64,000 nucleotides of DNA from Pseudomonas lactis (GCF_001439845.1 NZ_JYLO01000012.1:1-64000); one strand, 5' to 3'. Shown: positions 24,661 to 33,512, numbered from the stretch's first letter. A program made the numbers and translations. Notes: a model not told the origin generated them from the sequence alone.

Positions 24661-24720
24661 TGACAGGGGTGATACAGGCCAGGTGACAGTTTGTGCCACA
24701 AACGGTACAGCCTGTGACCG
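24661..24720. promoter_or_regulatory. Probable enhancer site for the EatR-like activator
   Basis: A perfect palindrome gtttgtgccacaaac occupies 24689-24703, 84-98 bp upstream of the -24 element. It is flanked by TGACAG at 24661-24666 and 24684-24689 and by CTGTGAC at 24712-24718. Paired dyads at this distance are usual for sigma-54 activators. It also lies upstream of, or over, the activator gene's own promoter, so autoregulation is possible. Confidence 0.55.
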
Positions 24721-24797
24721 GTGGGTCGGGCCGGGATTGCAATGGCCGGATGGCTGGGGGATGCTGGGCGTTCTCACGCAGGGAGAATAATAAGAAC

Positions 24798-26708
24798 ATG
24801 CATAACGATCATTTCAGTCGCCATGCCCAGCAAGTCTTGACCGTCACCCGGGGCCAAGAGCTTTCCCAGGGGCCTGGCAGCGACCCGTCCATCGCCCGCT
24901 CCTGGCTGCGCTGTGTGGAGGACTACCACCTCGACCCGGCGCTGACCATCGCGCCCACTGTGCTCGAACACGGGCGCCTGCTGGAAAGTCGCGAACGCCT
25001 GCGCCAAGTGCTGCACATTGCCGGCAGCGAAATGAACAGCCTGCACCAGCAACTCTCCGGCGCCGGTCACGCGGTGCTGCTCACCGATGCACGCGGGGTG
25101 ATCCTCAACTGTGTCACCGCGCCGTCGGAGCGCAAGATCTTCGAGCGCGCCGGCTTATGGCTGGGCGCTGACTGGAGCGAAGCCTGCGAAGGCACCAACG
25201 GTATCGGCACCTGCCTGGTGGAACGGCAGTCGTTGACGATCCACCGTGACGAACACTTTCGCGGCCGCCATACCGGGCTGACCTGTTCGGCCAGCCCAGT
25301 GTTCGACCCTCATGGTGAATTGCTGGCGGTGCTGGATGTGTCCTCGGCCCGCGAAGCCGTGTCACGCCAGAGCCAGTTCCACACCATGGCGCTGGTGAAC
25401 CTGTCGGCCAAGATGATCGAAAGTTGCTACTTCCTGCGTCACTTCGAACATCACTGGCTGTTGCGTTTTCACCTGCAGGCCGAGTCGGTCGGGTTGTTCA
25501 GCGAGGGCTTGCTGGCGTTCGATGGCGAAGGGCGCATTTGTGCGGTCAACCAGAGCGCCCTGAACCTGTTGGGGCAGTTGCGCGGCGGTTTGGTGGGCCA
25601 GCCGGTGGAAGCGTTTTTCGACTGTTCCCTGGATCAGTTGCTGGGGCGCGCCAGCGCAAATGCCACGGCCAGTTGGCCATTGCGCACCCGCGAGGGTCGG
25701 CCTCTGTTTGCAGCGTTGCGAGGCCAGCCGCGCAGTGTGCCGGCCCCTATCATCAAGCCGCAGGCGCCACGGCCTTTGGGTATCTGCCTGGGCGACCCGG
25801 CGTTGCAAAATGAGCTGCGCAAGGCCTCGCGAGTGTTCGAGCGCGACGTGCCCTTACTGATCAACGGCGAAACCGGCTGCGGTAAAGAAGCCTTCGCCAA
25901 GGCCGTGCACCAGACTAGCCAGCGGGGCGACAAGGCCTTTGTCGCGCTGAACTGTGCGGCGATTCCAGAAAACCTGATCGAGAGCGAATTGTTTGGCTAT
26001 CGCGCCGGCAGTTTTACTGGCGCCCTTAAAGAGGGTATGCGCGGCAAGCTGCAACAGGCCGATGGCGGCACGCTGTTTCTCGATGAAATCGGCGACATGC
26101 CCCTGGCGCTGCAAACCCGCCTGTTAAGGGTGCTGGAAGACCGCCTGGTGGTGCCTATCGGTGGTGAGCCCCAAGCCGTGAACGTGCGCATCATCAGCGC
26201 CACGCACCGCAATTTGCTGGAGCGTGTGGCCGATGGCAGCTTTCGCGAAGACCTGTATTACCGCCTGAACGGCTTGGAAGTTGCCCTGCCGCCGTTGCGC
26301 GAACGCACTGACAAGTCGCAACTGTTGGACTTCCTCCTGGCCCAAGAGGCGGGCACCGAGCAGGTGATGCTCGACGAGCCTGCGCGCCAAGCCTTGTTGG
26401 CATTCCATTGGCCCGGCAACCTGCGGCAGTTGCGTACGGTGTTGCGCACAGTAGTGGCGCTTTGTGAGGGCGGGCGAGTCGGGCTTGAGGACTTGCCGGC
26501 GCTGATTCGACAGGCGCGGCCCCAAGGGCAGAGGCTGGATGCGCCGTGCGCCTCGCCGCTGGAGAGCGCCGAGCGTCAGGCATTACTCGATGCGTTGGCG
26601 CAGCAGCGCTGGCATATGAGCCATGTGGCTGAACAGTTGGGCGTCAGTCGCAATACGCTGTACCGCAAGTTACGCAAACATGGGATTTCACGGGAGGTTA
26701 TGCATTAG
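24798..26708 (+). CDS. eatR: EatR-like sigma-54-dependent activator (AcoR type)
   Basis: This 636-residue enhancer-binding protein has an N-terminal GAF sensory region (about 60-200, ending in LDVSSAREAVSRQS), a short PAS-like stretch, an AAA+ sigma-54 domain with Walker A GETGCGKE and a GSFTGA loop, and a C-terminal Fis helix-turn-helix (HMSHVAEQLGVSRNTLYRKLRKHG). The loop has Ser where GAFTGA has Ala; this variant occurs in functional AcoR-type proteins. In P. aeruginosa the equivalent EatR activates ethanolamine genes with RpoN. ATG 24798 follows GGGAGAA; the frame is open from 24693. Confidence 0.88.
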   Translation: MHNDHFSRHAQQVLTVTRGQELSQGPGSDPSIARSWLRCVEDYHLDPALTIAPTVLEHGRLLESRERLRQVLHIAGSEMNSLHQQLSGAGHAVLLTDARGVILNCVTAPSERKIFERAGLWLGADWSEACEGTNGIGTCLVERQSLTIHRDEHFRGRHTGLTCSASPVFDPHGELLAVLDVSSAREAVSRQSQFHTMALVNLSAKMIESCYFLRHFEHHWLLRFHLQAESVGLFSEGLLAFDGEGRICAVNQSALNLLGQLRGGLVGQPVEAFFDCSLDQLLGRASANATASWPLRTREGRPLFAALRGQPRSVPAPIIKPQAPRPLGICLGDPALQNELRKASRVFERDVPLLINGETGCGKEAFAKAVHQTSQRGDKAFVALNCAAIPENLIESELFGYRAGSFTGALKEGMRGKLQQADGGTLFLDEIGDMPLALQTRLLRVLEDRLVVPIGGEPQAVNVRIISATHRNLLERVADGSFREDLYYRLNGLEVALPPLRERTDKSQLLDFLLAQEAGTEQVMLDEPARQALLAFHWPGNLRQLRTVLRTVVALCEGGRVGLEDLPALIRQARPQGQRLDAPCASPLESAERQALLDALAQQRWHMSHVAEQLGVSRNTLYRKLRKHGISREVMH

Positions 26709-26809
26709 GGGCGCGACAGTTGTCGGAATAACTCAGTTATTGCGGACTGCTCGTTTTTTGTCCCACGTGATTTAAGGTTTTTTATCGCTCTACGCACTCA
26801 CGTCGTCCC

Positions 26810-26838
26810 GGAACGTGGTGCGCTGTTTTAAGCACTGA
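26810..26838 (+). promoter_or_regulatory. hrp-box-like ECF promoter
   Basis: GGAACG-N16-GCACTGA resembles the HrpL/RspL hrp box (GGAACC-N15/16-CCACNNA), with two mismatches, both at the motif edges. It lies 66 bp before the ATG of the Pro-rich protein. GGAAC alone is common to many ECF sigma factors, so the match is suggestive only. Confidence 0.4.
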
Positions 26839-26842
26839 TGGA

Positions 26843-26870
26843 ATAAGGGCAGAGCATCACTTGCCCTTAA
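26843..26870 (+). promoter_or_regulatory. Inverted repeat upstream of the Pro-rich protein gene
   Basis: TAAGGGCA and TGCCCTTA form an 8-bp inverted repeat with a 10-base spacer in the leader between the hrp-box-like element and ATG 26905. It may be an operator or an mRNA hairpin. Confidence 0.4.
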
Positions 26871-26904
26871 ACACCGTTGTTTGAAACTTCTAGGGTGACA
26901 ACAC

Positions 26905-28053
26905 ATGAATATTACAAGTCCAATAACGACTCCTGTGCCACAACTCCCTGTTCAACTTGATGTTACGCCCACGCCTGCACCGCAGCCCTTGATGGCGGGC
27001 TGGGGCGAACCGATGCACCCCCTTGAGCATGAGCCTGGCACGCAGTTGTCTGAGCCGCAGGCTGATCAAACGCCGAAGGTGCGCATCAGGCGTGGAATCT
27101 TCGGGCGGCGGTTCGGGGGAGGGTCCAGGCCCACGCCGCCGGTGTCTCCCCCGCCGTCGCCCAGGGTACCGCCTGCCCCGGTCAGTCCCACGCCTACCCG
27201 GCCCCAAACCACGACGGGAGGGAAAAAACCGACGACAACCCACGACACCTCTGGCACCAGCGTGACCGCGGGCAGTTCAGGCCAGTCGACGGCCAGTAAG
27301 CTCAAGGACGCGCTGACCAAGGGGCCTCAGACGCCCCCTCTCGGTGGCACCACCGCTGTGAAACCGGCGGAATCGCCCAAGGTCAGTGTGGCCGATGTCA
27401 CTCAGCGGCTGTTGGATGCCGACAGGCTGGTCAAGGCGGGCGTTATTTCTACATCGCCCTCTACCGGCAAGATGGTCAAGGACGCGTTCATCAACGCAGG
27501 CATCAATGGCATGGTCAGCGCGCCGATCAATGTGGGCGCCTATGCCGGGTCCGTGGCTGCGGGGGAAGCGATCAAGGGCCAATACGTACCGTCGCCGGTA
27601 ACGCCACCGCCACCGCATTTGCCTGGCGGTGTGCAGGCCGGTCAGAAGCCAGCGCCGCCAGTCGTTACGCCATCCACACCCGATGAGCCTGCGCCTGGGG
27701 CCACACGCCATTTGGATCGCGTAGAAAAGGTGATGCTGGAGTTTGCCAATCTCATCATCACGCTGGCGGGAAACACCGGAGACCGGCTTGTCATGGGCGA
27801 CGCCTGGCCCAAGGAGCGCGGGGCACGCATGAGTAACCTTGAGCAGTTACTGGACGTTTCAGAAACCCATATGAAACAACTGGCCGAGGACCACGAGCTG
27901 ATTTTCAAACCTCACATCGAGTCACAAACGTCCCCTGGTACCGGTGGCCGCTTAGGCGTGATCGAGCGTCGGTACCATGCCTTGAAAAAAACCGCTGACC
28001 GAATCATGACCTTGAAAGGCGCTGAGCTTAACAACACGCGCACCACGGTTTAA
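26905..28053 (+). CDS. Pro-rich protein, possible type III secretion substrate
   Basis: This 382-residue protein has no family I recognise. It has no Sec signal. The N-terminus MNITSPITTPVPQLPVQLD has an aliphatic residue at position 3, no acidic residue in the first 18, and many Thr/Pro/Gln, in keeping with exported effector N-termini although Ser is low. Residues 65-150 are a Pro/Ser/Thr/Arg-rich linker. Residues about 160-215 (VADVTQRLLDADRLVKAG...MVKDAFINAGINGMVSAPINVGAYAGSVAAG) form a helical, partly hydrophobic region. The C-terminal 110 residues are helical (HLDRVEKVMLEFANLIITLAG, ending ERRYHALKKTADRIM). An hrp-box-like promoter is upstream. It lies between the activator gene and mpl, where related genomes need not have a gene. 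An adhesin-like or phage-derived protein is the alternative. Confidence 0.6.
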   Translation: MNITSPITTPVPQLPVQLDVTPTPAPQPLMAGWGEPMHPLEHEPGTQLSEPQADQTPKVRIRRGIFGRRFGGGSRPTPPVSPPPSPRVPPAPVSPTPTRPQTTTGGKKPTTTHDTSGTSVTAGSSGQSTASKLKDALTKGPQTPPLGGTTAVKPAESPKVSVADVTQRLLDADRLVKAGVISTSPSTGKMVKDAFINAGINGMVSAPINVGAYAGSVAAGEAIKGQYVPSPVTPPPPHLPGGVQAGQKPAPPVVTPSTPDEPAPGATRHLDRVEKVMLEFANLIITLAGNTGDRLVMGDAWPKERGARMSNLEQLLDVSETHMKQLAEDHELIFKPHIESQTSPGTGGRLGVIERRYHALKKTADRIMTLKGAELNNTRTTV

Positions 28054-28162
28054 GTCATTCCTTTTGCCCGCCGGATCCTACCGGCGGGCGTTTCGCCCTC
28101 AGCTAATGCGTGCGAACTTTCCCACCCTACGCTAACCTGCCTCGATGTTTACGAGGTCGACT

Positions 28163-29512
28163 ATGCACATTCATATTCTGGGTATCTGCGGTACGTTCAT
28201 GGGTTCGATGGCGGTTCTGGCCAAAGAGCTGGGCCATCACGTAACAGGCTCCGATGCCAATGTTTATCCACCCATGAGCACGCAGCTAGAGGCGCAAGGG
28301 ATTGAGCTGACCCAAGGTTACGACCCTGCGCAATTCGACCCGGTGCCGGACCTGGTCGTCATCGGCAACGCCATGTCGCGCGGCAACCCGGCGGTGGAAT
28401 ACGTACTGAACAAAGGCTTGCCTTACGTCTCCGGCCCCCAGTGGCTGGCCGACCATGTGCTGCAAGGCCGTTGGGTCCTGGCAGTGGCGGGTACCCACGG
28501 CAAGACCACCACCAGCAGCATGCTGGCCTGGGTGCTGGAACATGCGGGCATGAGCCCGGGCTTCCTGATTGGCGGTGTGCCTCAGAACTTCTCGGTGTCG
28601 GCGCGCCTGGGCCAGACACCGTTTTTTGTGATCGAGGCCGATGAATACGACAGCGCCTTTTTCGACAAGCGCTCCAAGTTCGTCCACTACCGCCCGCGCA
28701 CGGCGATCCTCAACAACCTTGAGTTTGATCACGCGGATATCTTCCCCGATCTGCCGGCGATTGAGCGGCAGTTCCACCATTTGGTGCGCACCATTCCCAG
28801 CGAAGGCCTGGTCATTCATCCCACCACCGAGCCTGCGTTGCAGCGTGTGATCGACATGGGCTGCTGGACCCCGGTGCAAACCACCGGCGCGGGTGGGCAG
28901 TGGCAGGCCAGGTTGCTCAGCGACGACGGTTCGCGGTTTGAAGTGCTGTTCGAAGGCCAGGCCCAAGGCATCGTCGACTGGGGCATGACTGGCCAGCACA
29001 ACGTGGCCAACGCCTTGGTGAGCCTGGCTGCCGCTCGGCATGTCGGCGTGGTGCCGGCCATGGGCATCGCCGCCTTGAGCGCGTTCAAGAGTGTGAAGCG
29101 GCGCATGGAGAAAGTCGCCGACGTGAATGGGATTACCATTTACGACGACTTTGCCCACCACCCAACCGCCATTGCCACCACCCTGGATGGCCTGCGCAAG
29201 CGCGTGGGCGATGCGCAGATCATCGCCATCGTCGAACCGCGTTCCAACTCCATGAAGCTCGGCGCACACCGTGATGGCCTGCCTGAAAGCGTCAACGATG
29301 CCGACCAGGTGGTGTGGTATGCGCCAGCCAACCTCGGCTGGGATTTGCCGGGCATTGCTGCGCTGTGCACCATACCTTCGAAGGTTTGCGATTCGCTGGA
29401 AGGCATCATTGAGCAGGTGAAGTCCTTGGCCCAGCCCGGCACCCACGTGGTGGTCATGAGCAACGGCGGCTTCGGCGGCCTGCACGGCAAGTTGGCCGAG
29501 GCGTTGAAATGA
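28163..29512 (+). CDS. mpl: UDP-MurNAc:L-Ala-D-Glu-meso-DAP ligase
   Basis: This 449-residue Mur-family ligase attaches recycled murein tripeptide to UDP-N-acetylmuramate, bypassing MurC, MurD and MurE. The ATP loop AGTHGKTTTSSML is intact, with NNLEFDHADIF and FAHHPTAIATTLDGLR in the central and C-terminal domains. ATG 28163 has GAGGT seven bases upstream; the frame is open from 28145. It is followed by ubiX with a 4-base overlap. Peptidoglycan recycling fits the LD-carboxypeptidase and lytic transglycosylase genes further on. Confidence 0.96.
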   Translation: MHIHILGICGTFMGSMAVLAKELGHHVTGSDANVYPPMSTQLEAQGIELTQGYDPAQFDPVPDLVVIGNAMSRGNPAVEYVLNKGLPYVSGPQWLADHVLQGRWVLAVAGTHGKTTTSSMLAWVLEHAGMSPGFLIGGVPQNFSVSARLGQTPFFVIEADEYDSAFFDKRSKFVHYRPRTAILNNLEFDHADIFPDLPAIERQFHHLVRTIPSEGLVIHPTTEPALQRVIDMGCWTPVQTTGAGGQWQARLLSDDGSRFEVLFEGQAQGIVDWGMTGQHNVANALVSLAAARHVGVVPAMGIAALSAFKSVKRRMEKVADVNGITIYDDFAHHPTAIATTLDGLRKRVGDAQIIAIVEPRSNSMKLGAHRDGLPESVNDADQVVWYAPANLGWDLPGIAALCTIPSKVCDSLEGIIEQVKSLAQPGTHVVVMSNGGFGGLHGKLAEALK

Positions 29513-30138
29513 GCGGGCCGGAGCGCATTACCCTGGCGATGACCGGCGCGTCTGGTGCGCCTTACGGCCTGCGCCTGCTCGATTGCCTGGTGCGTGAAGA
29601 CCGTGAGGTGCATTTTCTGATCTCCAAGGCGGCGCAGTTGGTGTTGGCGACCGAGACCGATGTCGCGCTGCCTTCCAAAGTGCAGATGATGCAGGCGTTC
29701 CTCACCGAGTACACCGGTGCGGCGGCGGGGCAGATCAAGGTCTACGGCAAAGAAGACTGGATGTCGCCGGTAGCTTCGGGCTCCGGTGCGCCGGCGGCCA
29801 TGGTGGTGGTGCCATGCTCCACCGGTACCTTGTCGGCGATTGCCACGGGCGCCTGCAACAACCTGATCGAACGGGCGGCGGACGTGACCTTGAAGGAGCG
29901 CCGCCAATTGATCCTGGTGCCGCGCGAAGCGCCGTATTCGAGCATTCACCTGGAGCACATGCTCAAGTTGTCGAACATGGGCGTGACCATTCTGCCCGCG
30001 TCGCCTGGCTTCTATCACCAGCCGCAGACCATCGATGACCTGGTGGACTTTGTGGTGGCGCGCATTCTCAACCTGTTGAACATTCCCCAGGACATGCTGC
30101 CGCGTTGGGGTGAGCACCATCTGGGCGGCGATGAATAA
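29509..30138 (+). CDS. ubiX: Flavin prenyltransferase
   Basis: This 209-residue enzyme prenylates FMN to make the cofactor of the UbiD decarboxylase in ubiquinone synthesis. It shows the nucleotide-binding start ITLAMTGASGAPYGLRLLD, the VVPCSTGTLSAIATGACNNLIERAADVTLKERR region and LVPREAPYSSIHLEHMLKLS, all typical. The ATG overlaps the mpl stop by 4 bases (ATGA), so the two are coupled. Its own last codons overlap the next lipoprotein gene. Confidence 0.97.
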   Translation: MSGPERITLAMTGASGAPYGLRLLDCLVREDREVHFLISKAAQLVLATETDVALPSKVQMMQAFLTEYTGAAAGQIKVYGKEDWMSPVASGSGAPAAMVVVPCSTGTLSAIATGACNNLIERAADVTLKERRQLILVPREAPYSSIHLEHMLKLSNMGVTILPASPGFYHQPQTIDDLVDFVVARILNLLNIPQDMLPRWGEHHLGGDE

Positions 30139-30415
30139 AGCGCTGCTGCTGTTGATGGCGCTGCAACTTACCGGCTGCGCCACGGCGCGCACGCTGGATG
30201 CGGCGCAACCGGGCGCACCGGTGGTGTATGCCGGCACGCGGCTGGATCTGTACGCGATCAATGGTGGCTGCTGCGCCAAGGACCGCTTTGGCGCCGAGGC
30301 CCCGAGCTATCCCCAGCTCGACCTGCCGGCCAGTGCGTTGCTCGATACCTTGTTGTTGCCACTGTCGGTGTTGACGGTGCTGGGGGTTGGCTTCAACGCC
30401 ACGGGCGGGCTGTAA
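30131..30415 (+). CDS. YceK/YidQ-like lipoprotein
   Basis: This 94-residue protein begins MNKALLLLMALQLTGC, a lipoprotein signal with the lipobox LTGC, so it is probably anchored to a membrane. The rest (VVYAGTRLDLYAINGGCCAKD..., LDLPASALLDTLLLPLSVLTVLG) fits DUF1375/YceK-YidQ small lipoproteins of unknown function. The start at 30131 overlaps the ubiX stop (ATGAATAA). A longer frame from 30110 would spoil the signal sequence. It is the last gene of mpl-ubiX before the repeat. Confidence 0.82.
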   Translation: MNKALLLLMALQLTGCATARTLDAAQPGAPVVYAGTRLDLYAINGGCCAKDRFGAEAPSYPQLDLPASALLDTLLLPLSVLTVLGVGFNATGGL

Positions 30416-30926
30416 GGCAGTGGCTGCCTGGGCCGGCCCCGGCGGCCAGCGCATATCTACTTGACGCCCGGCGATCCAAATGTGAGCGGGCTTGCTCGCG
30501 AAGGCGGCCTGGCAGTCAACACAGTTGGATTGTGTGCATATCCATTGCTGCGGTAACGGCCGCTTAGGGTTCCGCCCTGACGGCGGGTCACTTTGGAAAA
30601 GCCCCAAAGTAACCAAAGGGCTCTTGCCCCACCACTCGGCACCTCGCCTAGGCTCGGTGTGCCCGTAATCCGCCAGTGATTTGGGGGGCCGCCGCCACGC
30701 GCCATCCATGGCGCGGGGCGGCTAAACCGGCATCCCTGCCGGTTTACCCCCCAAATCCCTGTCGAATTCCGGCCAGCGTGGTTTAACGGGGCGCCTGAGA
30801 TCAAAAGCAGATCAAGAGCAAGATCAAGAGCGGCTCGCTTCGCATCGTGGTTAGCGTCTGCTGCTACAGCCGACAAAGTTGTGTAGATACCGATGCTGCG
30901 ATGAGGCCAGTACCAGCCCCGCATCA
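30416..30926. other. Intergenic region with long repeat copy B
   Basis: The 511 bp are almost entirely the dispersed repeat (30451-30905). A frame covering the repeat and the end of the lipoprotein gene is open on the minus strand, but it lies antisense to real genes. Nothing else is seen. Confidence 0.6.
30451..30905 (-). repeat. Dispersed ~450-bp repeat, copy B
   Basis: This copy has the same order of blocks as copy A, read on the minus strand. Its outer REP is of the gcgggcttgctcgcgaa type instead of the gctggcttgcctgcgatgg type, so the flanking REP has been exchanged or differs by lineage. The MDGAWRRPPK frame is intact here. Confidence 0.88.
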
Positions 30927-31568
30927 TTACTTGCCGAGCTTGCGCAACTCGTCCGACTCCACCACCCGCACGCCATCCTGTTCTTCCAGCGCCAGGCGCC
31001 ACATGGCGCGGGCCAGTTCGCAGACTTCAATACCGTGGTACTTGCCCGGAATAAGCCGTGACAAAGGCCCGGCTAACTGCTCGGCCAGGCGCGGTTCCAG
31101 TCGTTCGCCCAGCAGCAGCGACGGACGTACGATGGTCAACTGCGGCCAGTCTTGCGCTCGGAGCGCCAGTTCCATTTCCCCCTTGACCCGGTTGTAGAAC
31201 ACCGAGGATTTCGGGGCGGCGCCAATTGCGCTGATCACGATCAGATGCCGCGCGCCCAGTTCCCGTGCGCGCTTGGCGAAAGCCACCACCATGTCCAGGT
31301 CGACCGCACGGAACGCCGCTTCCGAGCCGGCCTTTTTGATCGTGGTGCCCAGGCAGCAGAAGGCGATATCCACGCGGCCGCTCAGTTGCGGCAGGAACAC
31401 CGCCGGCTCGCCCACCGGGTTTTCCAGGCGTGGATGTTCAGCCAATGGTTTGCGGCTGGGTGCCAGCACGCGGGTCACGGTGGGTTCGTTGAGCAGGCGG
31501 TCGAGCAGGTGTTCGCCCGTGAGGCCGGAAGCCCCGGCCAGCAAGATATGCTGCGGTGTCAGGTACAT
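30927..31568 (-). CDS. NAD(P)-binding oxidoreductase of the atypical SDR type
   Basis: This 213-residue Rossmann-fold protein has the dinucleotide motif LLAGASGLTGEHLLDRLL at the N-terminus, DIAFCCLGTTIKKAGSEAAFRAVD, and the YNRVKGEMELALR segment with Tyr and Lys in the positions of the SDR catalytic pair. It resembles HTATIP2/NmrA-like proteins. Substrate unknown. It is read leftward from the same side as the MORN-repeat lipoprotein gene, 29 bp downstream of that gene's stop codon, so both may be on one transcript. Confidence 0.85.
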   Translation of the reverse strand: MYLTPQHILLAGASGLTGEHLLDRLLNEPTVTRVLAPSRKPLAEHPRLENPVGEPAVFLPQLSGRVDIAFCCLGTTIKKAGSEAAFRAVDLDMVVAFAKRARELGARHLIVISAIGAAPKSSVFYNRVKGEMELALRAQDWPQLTIVRPSLLLGERLEPRLAEQLAGPLSRLIPGKYHGIEVCELARAMWRLALEEQDGVRVVESDELRKLGK

Positions 31569-31597
31569 GGTGTTTCCCCCTTGTTACACGTTACAGC

Positions 31598-33316
31598 TTA
31601 GTTGCCTTTGGCTTCCTTGCTATTCATTGAGACGCTTTCGAGCGCCTTTCGTGCCTGCTGTTTACGTAATAATTGCCAATGGGCGATCACGCCTTTGGGC
31701 GCCCAGATCTGCGGTTCGGAGGCTTCGAAATTGTCCGCCTGTTCGCGTTCGGCCACGTGCAGTTGTGCCAGTTTGAAGGCGTGTTGCAATTCATCTGTTT
31801 GGTTGAAAGCTTGTGCGAAAAGGGCATCACCGAAGTAGGTGAAGTCTGCTTCTTCCGAGCAGCCGAACGAAACGCGGTCCGCGCGGGAGGCGGTCATGAT
31901 CAGGGTGCGCTCATCTTTGAGCGCCGGTATGAAGCCGCCGGAGTAACAGGCGGAGATCACGATGACTTTGTCACGGTTTTTCAGTGGTGCGAGCACGGCC
32001 GCTAGTTCATCGGCGGGCAGGTCGGCCAGTTCCATGCGCGGTTGGTCGAGCACCAGTTCATGCTCATGGGTGCCATGGCTGGTCATATAAATGAACACCA
32101 GGTCTTCCGGCCCGGTGCGTTCGGCCAGGGTTTGCACGGAACGACGCAGGCTTTCGCGGGTGGCCAGGGGGCGGTCGGCGATGTGGTCGCGGTGGTTGAC
32201 CAGGCGCAGCTGCCCGCGAGCACCAAAGCGGGTGGCGAGCAGGTTGCTGACGTAATCGGCTTCGCGCAGGAACACGCTTTGTTTGCCGTCACCGGCCAGC
32301 ACCAGGGTGTACAGCTCCACGGCTGGGGTGGACGCGGGCACGGCTGCCAGGGCGTCATCGAGCAAGCGGCCTTGGGCCAGTATGCCGGTCTCCAGTGGGT
32401 CGGGCAGCAGCTTGCCCTCGGCGTCGCGTACGCGCAGGCCATTGACCCAGGTGCCGGACTGCACGGTGCCGTCCGTGAGTACCAGGGTGCCACGGCCTTG
32501 ATAGTTGTCGCTGTCGAAGCCACCGATATAGAAACTGCCATCGGTGAGGTTCAGACGCCCTTCACCGGTAAAGCGCCAGTCACTGAACTGGCCGACGTAG
32601 TGGCTGCCATCGACCCCGATCAATTCGCCTTTGCCGGTCAGCGCGCCTTCCTTGAACTGGCCGATCCACACATCGCCGTCGGCGTTCTCATAGCGGCCTT
32701 TGCCGTTGAGCTGGTTCTGCTTGAATTGGCCGACATAGATATCGCCCTCGGCGCTATTAAAGGTGCCATTGCCTTCCAGTTGGCCATCGACAAAGCGGCC
32801 GCTGAACTGGTTGCCGCTGTCGTCATTGCGTTGGCCTTCGCCATTGGGCTTGCCGTGGGCGAACTGGCCCTGGTACTGGCTGCCGTCGGCCAGTTCCAGG
32901 CGGCCGAGGCCTGAGTACTGGTCGTCCTGGAATTCGCCGCGATAAGTCATCTGCCCCTCTTTGAGGGTGCCTTCGCCGTTGCGTCGACCGTTCTTGAAGC
33001 CGCCCACGTAGCTGCTGCCCGAGGTGGTCAGGCTGCCCTGGCCGTCAAACAGGCCCTGCTTGAATTCGCCTTTATAGACTTCGCCATTGCTGCCGTGCCA
33101 TTCGCCCTGGCCGTGCCACTGGCCTTTGTCGAATTGGCCGGCGTACCAGCTGCCATTGGGGTAGTCCACACGGCCTTGGCCTTGCAGCAAACCGTTGACC
33201 ACATCGCCACGGTAGCGGCCGCCATCGGGCAGGCGCGCATCGGGCGGCAACAGCGATTCGCCGTCTCCGCAAGCGGTGAGCAACAGGGCAAGGGCAAGGG
33301 GAGCGAGTGGGCGCAT
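31598..33316 (-). CDS. MORN-repeat lipoprotein fused to a C13 (caspase-fold) peptidase
   Basis: This 572-residue protein begins with the lipoprotein signal MRPLAPLALALLLTAC. Residues about 30-305 form roughly twelve MORN repeats (pattern GxYxGxFxxGxxxGxG, for example GSWYAGQFDKGQWHGQG). Residues about 320-545 form a legumain/caspase-like C13 domain with His in YMTSHGTHEHEL and Cys in VISACYSGGF, so the catalytic dyad is present. MORN repeats bind membranes or partners in eukaryotes; the bacterial role is unknown. The likely place is the periplasmic face of a membrane. Homologues exist in P. aeruginosa near PA4016, so it is a core gene of the genus. Confidence 0.87.
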   Translation of the reverse strand: MRPLAPLALALLLTACGDGESLLPPDARLPDGGRYRGDVVNGLLQGQGRVDYPNGSWYAGQFDKGQWHGQGEWHGSNGEVYKGEFKQGLFDGQGSLTTSGSSYVGGFKNGRRNGEGTLKEGQMTYRGEFQDDQYSGLGRLELADGSQYQGQFAHGKPNGEGQRNDDSGNQFSGRFVDGQLEGNGTFNSAEGDIYVGQFKQNQLNGKGRYENADGDVWIGQFKEGALTGKGELIGVDGSHYVGQFSDWRFTGEGRLNLTDGSFYIGGFDSDNYQGRGTLVLTDGTVQSGTWVNGLRVRDAEGKLLPDPLETGILAQGRLLDDALAAVPASTPAVELYTLVLAGDGKQSVFLREADYVSNLLATRFGARGQLRLVNHRDHIADRPLATRESLRRSVQTLAERTGPEDLVFIYMTSHGTHEHELVLDQPRMELADLPADELAAVLAPLKNRDKVIVISACYSGGFIPALKDERTLIMTASRADRVSFGCSEEADFTYFGDALFAQAFNQTDELQHAFKLAQLHVAEREQADNFEASEPQIWAPKGVIAHWQLLRKQQARKALESVSMNSKEAKGN

Positions 33317-33397
33317 AGCGGGATCCGGATAATTGAGCGCCGAGTATGCCGTAGCCGGGGTGCCGAACCTAGTGGTCTATGCGCAGGATCCATCACC

Positions 33398-33497
33398 TGT
33401 AGGAGCGGGCTTGCCCGCGAAAAACTCACAGGCGCCGCATTTATTCAGCCAGCACGCGTTATCGATGACGACCTTCGCGAGCAAGCTCGCTCCTACA
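33398..33497. repeat. REPIN 2
   Basis: Inverted REP ends of the TGTAGGAGCGGGCTTGCCCG type enclose about 50 bp that include gcgttatcgatgacgacc, similar to REPIN 1's interior (gcgttatcgttaacgttc). It lies between the MORN lipoprotein and MaoC genes. Confidence 0.85.
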
Positions 33498-33512
33498 GTG
33501 GGGGTGTGGTGG

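Noticed and set aside
28286..29485. Long open frame on the minus strand opposite mpl
   Set aside because: It is complementary to a well-recognised gene, the composition (many His, Gln, Val) is typical of antisense of GC-rich Pseudomonas codons, and there is no ribosome site.
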